NCBI GenBank assembly: GCA_002746235.1
Contig: NVWJ01000015.1
Span: 44,809 to 50,381 of the forward strand
Length of the DNA stretch: 5,573 nucleotides
Direction of reading: 5' to 3'
Source of the DNA: Planctomycetota bacterium
GTDB taxonomy: Bacteria; Planctomycetota; UBA1135
Made by a program: the position numbers and the translations under genes. The first letter of the stretch is position 1; the number at the start of each line of letters is the position of its first letter. The notes under the pieces were generated by a model, which had not been told where the DNA came from, searched no databases, and saw nothing but the letters and a program-made list of their open reading frames with translations. Below are positions 1 to 5,222 of the stretch, one piece after another.

Positions 1-242
1 CCGGATTTTCCCTTAGGCGTGACTATTTTTTTTCCGCGTTTTTCTGAAATTTGACCAACGACTTTGACTGCTCCAATCACAATCTCATCCTTCTTCAAAA
101 TTTCTTTGGTAGTCTTTAGGCATTTGACTTTATGAATCCGAAGATACATCTTGCTAAAGGAAGGCTCCGATTTGGAATTGCGCTTCCTGACAATTGAGGC
201 CGTGGGTTTCTTTTTTCGTCTTATGGTTGCAGTGGGGGTCAT
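1..242 (-). CDS. Unrecognised protein, 5' part only (runs off the left edge)
   Basis: An open frame of 80 codons runs from an ATG at 242 to the left edge without a stop, so the C-terminus is missing. I do not recognise the family. The first 30 or so residues are strongly basic (an RRKKK run at residues 8-12, then RKR at 19-21) and look disordered. From about residue 32 the sequence looks folded, with MYLRIHKVKCLKT, then KKDEIVIGAVKVVG, then a basic stretch. The pattern 'strand, Cys, Lys-Thr, Asp-Glu, hydrophobic-Gly' loosely recalls small phage-associated beta-rich proteins, but this is only an impression. Met-32 (codon 147-149) is an alternative start that would drop the basic tail. Neither start has a clear Shine-Dalgarno sequence. 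A run of eight A on the coding strand (26-33) is a possible slippage site. It follows the DUF5675 gene in the same direction after 126 bases and shares its AT-rich composition. Confidence 0.6.
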   Translation of the reverse strand, partial: MTPTATIRRKKKPTASIVRKRNSKSEPSFSKMYLRIHKVKCLKTTKEILKKDEIVIGAVKVVGQISEKRGKKIVTPKGKS

Positions 243-262
243 GGTTTCATTTGTTGTGTTAA

Positions 263-276
263 GGATGAAATCATCC
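263..276. promoter_or_regulatory. Perfect 6-base dyad, possible operator
   Basis: GGATGA-AA-TCATCC is an inverted repeat with perfect 6-base arms and a 2-base centre. It lies 20 bases upstream of the ATG at 242 of the partial basic-tailed gene. A short, nearly continuous dyad suits a dimeric DNA-binding protein better than an RNA hairpin, because a 2-base loop is too tight. No regulator is encoded in the window, so operator function is inferred from position and symmetry only. Confidence 0.3.
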
Positions 277-300
277 AAATGGTTGAGGAGAGCGAAATGA

Positions 301-346
301 CTGCTCAGTCTGCCTAAGCGGCGAGAGCTCTCCATCGATTGAGCAG
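301..346 (-). other. Intergenic inverted repeat, possible RNA hairpin
   Basis: CTGCTCA (301-307) and TGAGCAG (340-346) are perfect 7-base inverted arms. The 32 bases between them contain a second perfect palindrome, GAGAGCTCTC (323-332), followed by ATCGAT (334-339). The structure starts 23 bases downstream of the DUF5675 stop codon, so in the transcript it would follow that gene and precede the partial gene. No run of U follows it, so it is not a standard Rho-independent terminator. It could be an mRNA 3'-end structure, an attenuator or a protein-binding site. The rest of the 243-368 gap holds no gene I can support. Confidence 0.3.
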
Positions 347-368
347 CACGGTTCCAGGTTTTCCCACC

Positions 369-815
369 TCAATCGTTATCAAGAAATTCGATCTCCAAAT
401 TTCCAGCCTCCGATTCGTCTACCACCTGGGGATAAAAATTTTCGTAGGCAGAGCCACTGGATGCAATCGACATTTTGCCTTTTTCTGTGACAGCGGAGGA
501 TCCGACTAAAAGGCATCCCGCTGTATCAACCTCGGTGTTTCCGCAATGAATGAGAATCCATTGGAATCCTGGCACATCCAAGACATGAAGCATTCCCCGA
601 TGAATCTTGGGAAAGCGAAGGCTGTATGAATTATGGAGTCGCCCCTCTTTCCTCAAGGCGACCTTGTAGTTCCCTGCGGGGATGCGAGTTTCAGCAGAAA
701 CTTTTACTTCACGGTATTCATCCTCCAATCCAAAGCACTCATCTTGACCATCAATAGCGATATTTGAAATGGTGGACTCGTCGTCAGAAACAAATCGGTT
801 CACGGTTATCTTCAT
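369..815 (-). CDS. DUF5675 family protein
   Basis: This 148-residue protein matches the DUF5675 pattern as I know it: RIPAGNYKV at residues 44-52, H72-R-G-M-L-H, VPGF at 81-84, then ILIHCGN (87-93), T98-A-G-C101-LLVG, and a closing SxSxxAYxxFYP segment (119-129). The length is typical of a single-domain member. The function is unknown; members are often found in prophages and other mobile DNA. The conserved H90-x-G-N followed by T-x-G-C101 resembles the His and GC-containing active-site layout of L,D-transpeptidases, so a cysteine-based activity on a cell-wall substrate is conceivable, but this is my inference. No signal peptide or membrane segment is visible, so it should be cytoplasmic unless exported by another route. 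The start at 815 has no evident Shine-Dalgarno sequence, but MKITVNRF is a plausible first strand and no better start exists. It is AT-richer than the operon on its right and separated from it by 195 bases. Confidence 0.82.
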   Translation of the reverse strand: MKITVNRFVSDDESTISNIAIDGQDECFGLEDEYREVKVSAETRIPAGNYKVALRKEGRLHNSYSLRFPKIHRGMLHVLDVPGFQWILIHCGNTEVDTAGCLLVGSSAVTEKGKMSIASSGSAYENFYPQVVDESEAGNLEIEFLDND

Positions 816-1010
816 GGTTAACTAGTTTTCGAGATTATCTTGCCTCAAATTCAAGAGGCCCTAAGTAGTAGTTGCCGCGAAGAGGATTTTTCCCATGCAA
901 ATTTCAATAAAATTCCTGCAAGGCCTCTGCTCAGTAACTTTATGGAAAGAGCTTAGTAGCTTCGATTCCAAATCCTGACTCCTACACAAAGCCTCGTTCC
1001 GTCACAATTC
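816..1010 (-). other. Non-coding gap between GNAT and DUF5675 genes
   Basis: These 195 bases hold no gene I can support. They probably contain the 3' end of the operon transcript and the promoter of the DUF5675 gene. The best -10-like hexamer is GATAAT (minus strand, 834-839), 18 bases upstream of the DUF5675 start codon, but no good -35 lies at the usual distance. Just upstream of it is a small inverted repeat, GCCTC/GAGGC (842-846 and 855-859, 8-base loop). No hairpin followed by a U-run was found after the GNAT gene, so the operon terminator is not identified. Composition shifts to AT-rich in or near this gap. Confidence 0.35.
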
Positions 1011-1478
1011 CTACATAGCTTTCAAGAAGTGAAACTCCGTGGTTTCACTGATGTCGTGTAAGTCGCGCGTGCGGCCGGATGCCACGTATCCAAGTTTCGC
1101 GTAAACCTTATGTGCCAGGGTCATGCGCGTATCGCTCCACAATTCCACTTCCGGGATTCCGTGCTCCAACGCCCAAGCTTCTACTGTTTCGATGAGGCGC
1201 CTGCCCCATCCACCGCCGCGTAACTCGCTGCAGACATAGCATTTCTTCAGTTCTATGCGTTTGCCTGCTGCAACCGTGCCTAAGGCAATGCATCCGACGA
1301 TGCGTTGCTGCTCATCTTCTAGTACCCAAAACGCCTCGAAGGAACTGGCTGGCGTGCGCAGTTCCGGTTCTTCTAAATCAACATCTAGAACGTTGGGCGG
1401 GTATTCCAGATAACAGGCCGCAATGAGCGCGATGATGCCATCGGAGTCTTCATCGCGCGCGGGACGCAGAGTGGGCAT
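1011..1478 (-). CDS. GNAT family N-acetyltransferase
   Basis: This 155-residue protein is a single GNAT domain. It would transfer an acetyl group from acetyl-CoA to an amine; the acceptor cannot be told from sequence. It opens with LRPARDEDSDGIIALI (residues 4-19), the usual first strand and helix. A central strand IELKKCYVCSELR leads into the acetyl-CoA pyrophosphate loop R87-G-G-G-W-G92-R. The second half has VELWSDTRMTLAHKVYAKLGY (split here as VELWSD at 111-116 and AHKVYAKLGY at 122-131), the standard helix-strand that ends the fold. The C-terminus, LHDISETTEFHFLK, resembles GNATs ending in a D-[IL]-S-x-T-T-E-[FY] motif. It starts 8 bases after the stop of the inactive ALDH gene, so it is probably the last gene of the deoC operon. 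Its ribosome binding site is weak, suggesting coupled translation. Its link to acetaldehyde or deoxyribose catabolism is unclear; it may only be co-transcribed. Confidence 0.88.
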   Translation of the reverse strand: MPTLRPARDEDSDGIIALIAACYLEYPPNVLDVDLEEPELRTPASSFEAFWVLEDEQQRIVGCIALGTVAAGKRIELKKCYVCSELRGGGWGRRLIETVEAWALEHGIPEVELWSDTRMTLAHKVYAKLGYVASGRTRDLHDISETTEFHFLKAM

Positions 1479-1486
1479 GGTGGTTC

Positions 1487-2365
1487 TCAGGATCCCGATG
1501 GATGCCAGATGGTTTTCATTTCAACGAAAGGCAGAATGCGGTACGGCGCATGCATGAGGTCGACGTCATACCAATCCTTGGCGCTGACCCTTTCTATGGT
1601 GACGCGTTTTAGGTTTTCAGCAATGCCGGTTTCCAGCGTGATGCGTTCGGCCTTAGAACACTGCGCTGCGGCAATGCCATCGATATCGCGATGCGTCGCC
1701 ATGACTTCGAGGAGTTCCTTACGCTTTCCGGTGATGAGATTGACCACCCCCGGCGGCACATCGGAGGTGGCGCAGACTTCGCCGAAAAGGGCGGTTGCTA
1801 AAGGATGTGTATCGCTTCCCACTACTACAGCGGTGTTGCCAGCAACCAAAACTGGTGCGAGCAAACTGACCAAGCCTAATAGCGGCTCGTCTTTAGGTGC
1901 TACGACCCCGACAACCCCCATCGCCTCAGCAACGGTGAAGTTGTAGAACGGTCCAGCCACCGGATTGTTACATCCAAGTACCTGACTGAATTTATCGGCC
2001 CATCCGGCGTAAGAAACCAAACGATCGACCGCGGCTTCGACTTCCTTACGCGCGCGACGCACTCCACCCGGCACGGTTTGAGCCATAGCATCGGCAAATT
2101 CAGAGGTTTTGCCTTCCAGCATTTCCGCCATGCGGTAAAGCACCTGTCCGCGGTTGTAGGCGGTGCGGCGGGCCCAGCCATCTTGAGCTTTGCGTGCAAA
2201 AACTACCGCATTACGCAGATCTTTGCGCGAACCCAAACATAGGTGCGCGAAGATCTCGCCTTTACGCCCTTCGATGGGCCAAGAGCGTCCCGATTCGGTG
2301 CGCGGGAAGGCGCCGCCTAGGAACAACTTGTAAGTCTTCAAAACGGGCAAGCGTTCGGTACTCAT
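1487..2365 (-). CDS. Inactive ALDH-like protein, C-terminal domain of a split ALDH16
   Basis: This 292-residue protein aligns with the NAD-binding half of aldehyde dehydrogenases: KLFLGGAFPRTESGRSWPI (residues 13-31), APKDEPLLGLVSLLAP (156-171), AGNTAVVV (175-182), PPGVVNLITG (204-213) and TLETG (243-247). It is not catalytic by itself. The IPWNFP motif has become APKDEP, so the oxyanion Asn is Asp-159; the NAD-binding Lys of VVLKP is Val-182; the FTGS motif is lost; and the catalytic-cysteine domain is absent. The ending TIWHPSGS closely resembles the end of human ALDH16A1 (ALWLPMGD, from memory). The length also fits the C-terminal pseudo-ALDH domain of ALDH16, so this is a natural endpoint and not a truncated pseudogene. 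The start codon overlaps the stop of the active ALDH gene by one base (TAATG). It probably pairs with that protein structurally, replacing the covalent C-terminal domain of fused ALDH16; this pairing is inferred. Confidence 0.85.
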   Translation of the reverse strand: MSTERLPVLKTYKLFLGGAFPRTESGRSWPIEGRKGEIFAHLCLGSRKDLRNAVVFARKAQDGWARRTAYNRGQVLYRMAEMLEGKTSEFADAMAQTVPGGVRRARKEVEAAVDRLVSYAGWADKFSQVLGCNNPVAGPFYNFTVAEAMGVVGVVAPKDEPLLGLVSLLAPVLVAGNTAVVVGSDTHPLATALFGEVCATSDVPPGVVNLITGKRKELLEVMATHRDIDGIAAAQCSKAERITLETGIAENLKRVTIERVSAKDWYDVDLMHAPYRILPFVEMKTIWHPSGS

Positions 2366-3843
2366 TAGACCAACTCCAAATACGAAAGTAATCCCTGACG
2401 TCCGCCTTCGCGGCCAAATCCGCTTTGCTTGAAGCCACCAAACGGAGAGGCGGCATCGAAACGGTTGTAAGTATTACACCAAACCACCCCAGCTTTGAGG
2501 CGTGAAGCAATGTCGAAGATTTTGGATCCCTTATCGGTCCAAATACCCGCGGCCAAACCATAGGGCGTATTGTTGGCGCGTGAAATCGCTTCCTCTGGTG
2601 TGCGAAAGCTCATGACTGATAACACTGGGCCAAAAATCTCTTCACGCGCAATGGTGTGGGAAGGCTGCACCCCGGTAAACCACGTCGGCGGCAGGTAATA
2701 ACCGCGTTTCGGCAGCTTGGCTGAAGACTGGTGGCGAGTCGCACCTTCCGCATCGCCCGCCTCAATGTAACGCTTGATGGTCGCCAGTTGTCCGAGGGAG
2801 TTAATCGCACCAAGGTCAGTGTTCTTATCCATCGGATCGCCAACCCGCAGACTTTGAATCCGCACTTCCAGCTTCGCGAGAACCTCTTGCATGACGCCTT
2901 CTTGCACGAACAAACGTGAACCTGCGCAACACACGTGCCCCTGGTTAAAAAAGATGCCCTGAACGATGCCATCGACCGCTTGGTCCAAACTTGCATCTTC
3001 AAAAATGATGTTAGGTGACTTGCCACCAAGTTCTAGGGTTAAACGCTTACCGCTGCCCGCGCATTGTTTGGCAATCGCTTTACCCACCGGCGTACTTCCA
3101 GTAAAGGCAACCTTCTGCACATCTTTATGCGCGACCAAGGCTGCACCGGTTTCGCCAGCGCCAGTGATGATGTTCACCACACCCGGCGGCAAGCCCACCT
3201 CTTCAAAAATCTCCGCCAAACGTAATGCAGTCAACGAAGTGGTTTCCGCTGGCTTCAACACCACGGTATTGCCACAAGCTAACGCCGGCGCAATCTTCCA
3301 AGCCGCCATCAGCAGCGGGAAGTTCCATGGAATGATTTGCGCGCAAACCCCTAGCGGACGTCCTTTGCGGCCCGGGAACGCGTAATCCAACTTATCGGCC
3401 CAACCCGCGTGATAGAAAAAGTGCTTGGCAGCTTCGGGGATGTCGACATCGCGCGATTCCTTAATCGGCTTACCGCCATCCAAAGTTTCTAGCACCGAAA
3501 ACTCACGTGCGCGTTCTTGCAGACGTCGGGCAATACGGAACAAGTATTTCGCACGCTCCGATGCCTTCAACTTCTTCCATTTAGGGAATGCGGCCTTTGC
3601 AGCAGCGACGGCACGGTCGACATCGTCCTCGTTGGCCACCGCAATCTTCGACAACAATTCTTCGTTGGCCGGATTGATGCTGTCCATGTACCTGCGCGAC
3701 TTCGGCGCTACGAAAGCTCCGTTAATGAACATGCCGTACTTGTCGGCAATCTCCACTTTCACGCTTTCCGGCGCTGCGGCGTATTCCCAGGCATTGCCGA
3801 ACTCAAGCTCGGGGGCGACTTTGGTTTTAGGACTCGGTGACAT
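2365..3843 (-). CDS. Aldehyde dehydrogenase, catalytic subunit of a split ALDH16
   Basis: This 492-residue NAD(P)-dependent aldehyde dehydrogenase oxidises an aldehyde to the acid, probably acetaldehyde from the adjacent DeoC. All catalytic elements are present: oxyanion Asn-174 in IPWNFP, cofactor-binding Lys-197 in LKPAE, FTGS at 247-250, general-base Glu-271 in LELGGK, nucleophile Cys-305 in GHVCCAGSR, Glu-402 in EEIFGP, and PFGGFKQSGFGRE near the C-terminus. It ends soon after YLELV, about ten residues short of many ALDHs. The N-terminal EYAAAPES (20-27) matches a segment of ALDH16A1 (EYGPAPES, from memory), which together with the next gene places it in the ALDH16 family. Unlike human ALDH16A1, which lacks the nucleophile, this protein keeps it. 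Its start lies inside the end of deoC (17-base overlap) with no nearby ribosome binding site, pointing to coupled translation. No signal peptide; cytoplasmic. Confidence 0.95.
   Translation of the reverse strand: MSPSPKTKVAPELEFGNAWEYAAAPESVKVEIADKYGMFINGAFVAPKSRRYMDSINPANEELLSKIAVANEDDVDRAVAAAKAAFPKWKKLKASERAKYLFRIARRLQERAREFSVLETLDGGKPIKESRDVDIPEAAKHFFYHAGWADKLDYAFPGRKGRPLGVCAQIIPWNFPLLMAAWKIAPALACGNTVVLKPAETTSLTALRLAEIFEEVGLPPGVVNIITGAGETGAALVAHKDVQKVAFTGSTPVGKAIAKQCAGSGKRLTLELGGKSPNIIFEDASLDQAVDGIVQGIFFNQGHVCCAGSRLFVQEGVMQEVLAKLEVRIQSLRVGDPMDKNTDLGAINSLGQLATIKRYIEAGDAEGATRHQSSAKLPKRGYYLPPTWFTGVQPSHTIAREEIFGPVLSVMSFRTPEEAISRANNTPYGLAAGIWTDKGSKIFDIASRLKAGVVWCNTYNRFDAASPFGGFKQSGFGREGGRQGLLSYLELV
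2374..2377 (-). promoter_or_regulatory. Ribosome binding site for the inactive ALDH gene
   Basis: GGAG on the minus strand lies 8 bases upstream of the ATG at 2365, inside the last codons of the active ALDH gene. A proper binding site plus the TAATG stop-start overlap shows that the downstream reading frame is translated as its own protein. This argues against a sequencing error that broke one fused gene. Confidence 0.6.
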
Positions 3844-4708
3844 CGTAAGTTGCGGTGTAAGTGCCAGTTTCCTGGCGGTGCAGTTGCAGGAGAACGTCGT
3901 TTAATAAGGAGGAAGCGCCGAAGCGGAACCATTGCGGGCTGAGCCAGGCATCGCCCAGAGTTTCTTTCACCATGACTAGATAATGCAATGCCTGCTTGGC
4001 GGTCTTAATGCCACCGGCAGGCTTCATGCCAATCATTTGACCTGTGCTTAGGAAGTGGCGGCGAATGACCTCTAACATGACCAAGGTCACTGGCATGGTG
4101 GCGGCAGGCGCAATCTTGCCAGTGCTGGTCTTAATGAAATCGGCACCGGCTTCAATCGCAAGTTCACTAGCGAGCACCACGTTGTCATAAGTTTCCAACT
4201 CGCCGGTTTCCAAAATCACTTTCAAGTGCGCGGCACCACATGCCTTTTTCACCGCGCGGATTTCCTCGCTGACGGTTTTGAAATCGCCGGACAAAAATGC
4301 GCCGCGATGGATGACCATGTCGATCTCATCGGCGCCTGATTTCACCGCATCTTCGACATCGTGGAGTTTGGTTTTCAAATCCACCTGGCCACTTGGAAAA
4401 GCTGTCGCCACACTTGCAACGCATACGCGGGAGCCCTGCAATTGCGCTTTGGCTTCCTTCACCCAGCGCGGGTAAACGCAAATCGCGGCCACCGACGGCA
4501 CCGATTTCAACGCTGGGTCGGGGCAGATGGCTTTACGGCATAAAGCGCGTACCTTTTCTGCCGAATCCTTGCCCTCCAGGGTGGTGAGGTCGGTCATTGC
4601 CACCACCATGTGCAGCCCTTGAAGCTTGGCGGCTTTTTTAATGGATCGGGTGGTGAAGGAAGCGGCGCGAGCCTCCACAGCGACCTTGTCGACGGTAATG
4701 CGCGTCAT
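3827..4708 (-). CDS. deoC: Deoxyribose-phosphate aldolase (DERA)
   Basis: This 293-residue class I aldolase cleaves 2-deoxy-D-ribose-5-phosphate into D-glyceraldehyde-3-phosphate and acetaldehyde, the last step in salvaging deoxynucleosides for carbon. The TIM-barrel active site is complete: Asp-130 in DEIDMVIHRG, the Schiff-base Lys-193 in FIKTSTGK, and the second lysine Lys-229 in GMKPAGG; RFGASSLL (262-269) forms the phosphate-binding end. These correspond to Asp-102, Lys-167 and Lys-201 of the E. coli enzyme. It is longer than E. coli DeoC (259 residues). Features such as DLTTLEGKD (40-48), the segment around LGDAW (251-255) and a tyrosine-containing tail (TGTYTATYD) resemble human DERA, so it belongs to the eukaryote-like branch. 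The start at 4708 has no good ribosome binding site but retains the expected N-terminal helix. It follows the DUF3293 gene by 37 bases and overlaps the ALDH gene, which would consume its acetaldehyde. Confidence 0.97.
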   Translation of the reverse strand: MTRITVDKVAVEARAASFTTRSIKKAAKLQGLHMVVAMTDLTTLEGKDSAEKVRALCRKAICPDPALKSVPSVAAICVYPRWVKEAKAQLQGSRVCVASVATAFPSGQVDLKTKLHDVEDAVKSGADEIDMVIHRGAFLSGDFKTVSEEIRAVKKACGAAHLKVILETGELETYDNVVLASELAIEAGADFIKTSTGKIAPAATMPVTLVMLEVIRRHFLSTGQMIGMKPAGGIKTAKQALHYLVMVKETLGDAWLSPQWFRFGASSLLNDVLLQLHRQETGTYTATYDVTES

Positions 4709-4745
4709 GCGGGCATTCTAACCGGAGGCCGTGAAGAAGAGCTGC

Positions 4746-5216
4746 TCAAGCATCGGGCTGCTCGACACCACAAGGGACAAAACGTCCGTCGGTGCAAAAC
4801 AGGAGGCCGATTTCCTCGGCATCGGCAAAAACTAGGGAGCGTTGGCGAACCGAAACACCCCATTCCACGGCTTCTGCCCGCGACAAGCCGTAAATCACGA
4901 ATCCGTCCTCGCGCCATCCGGGAGTGACTCCTGGCAAGGAACATCCATAGGATTCATCGAAGGTAAAGGCGGAGGCCTCCAGGCGATTGCGCAGTTCGGC
5001 GTTGGCGTCTTCGTTCACTGACAGCGGGCGCTCCTTTGACATGGGATTCCACGCAGTGATGATGGTCAAACTGCCGAACTCTTTTACCGGCGACGCGACA
5101 TCGTCCGGCAAGGCGCCGGCCTCTCCAGTGAGAGTAAAACGAAACCACTTCCCCGATGCGCGCCGAAAAGCGTACATCGAAGAGCGATAAACGGTTTCCC
5201 AATCGAAATTCACCAT
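4746..5216 (-). CDS. DUF3293 domain-containing protein
   Basis: This 156-residue protein fits the DUF3293 family, small bacterial proteins of unknown function. Visible hallmarks are ITAWNPMS (residues 53-60), the conserved Asn-68 followed by a helix ANAELRNRLEA, then PGWREDGFVIYGLSRAEAVEWG (W101, E103 and the GLSRAEA turn at 110-116), and RQRSLVFAD (124-132), where members usually have a Gln-rich strand. The length is normal. No signal peptide or membrane segment is visible, so it is probably cytoplasmic. It begins 6 bases after the sulfatase-like gene, with a GAGGGG ribosome binding site that overlaps that gene's stop codon, so the two are probably co-transcribed. Being upstream of deoC does not by itself link it to deoxyribose catabolism. 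Confidence 0.8.
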   Translation of the reverse strand: MVNFDWETVYRSSMYAFRRASGKWFRFTLTGEAGALPDDVASPVKEFGSLTIITAWNPMSKERPLSVNEDANAELRNRLEASAFTFDESYGCSLPGVTPGWREDGFVIYGLSRAEAVEWGVSVRQRSLVFADAEEIGLLFCTDGRFVPCGVEQPDA

Positions 5217-5222
5217 AGAAAT

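Noticed and set aside
301..346. A Rho-independent terminator after the DUF5675 gene
   Set aside because: The stem has a long loop and no U-run follows on the minus strand, so it was kept only as an inverted repeat.
1..1010. A defence or toxin-antitoxin system in the AT-rich part
   Set aside because: Neither gene shows a toxin, nuclease, NTPase or antitoxin motif that I can recognise, and one gene is incomplete.
1509..1946. A 145-codon open frame on the plus strand
   Set aside because: It lies opposite the inactive ALDH gene; the translation is low in recognisable structure and is best explained as a shadow.
1487..2365. The short ALDH gene as a truncated pseudogene
   Set aside because: It has its own ribosome binding site, a coupled start, no internal stop, and an ending that matches the natural end of the ALDH16 pseudo-ALDH domain.
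2360..2380. A programmed frameshift fusing the two ALDH genes
   Set aside because: There is no slippery heptamer at the junction, and the GGAG plus TAATG arrangement is ordinary stop-start coupling.
2966..3385. A 139-codon open frame on the plus strand
   Set aside because: It is fully antisense to the conserved NAD-binding core of the active ALDH gene, with no family resemblance.
3425..3904. A 159-codon open frame on the plus strand
   Set aside because: It lies opposite the ALDH and deoC genes, whose motifs are unmistakable; the translation shows no family pattern and arises from minus-strand codon bias.
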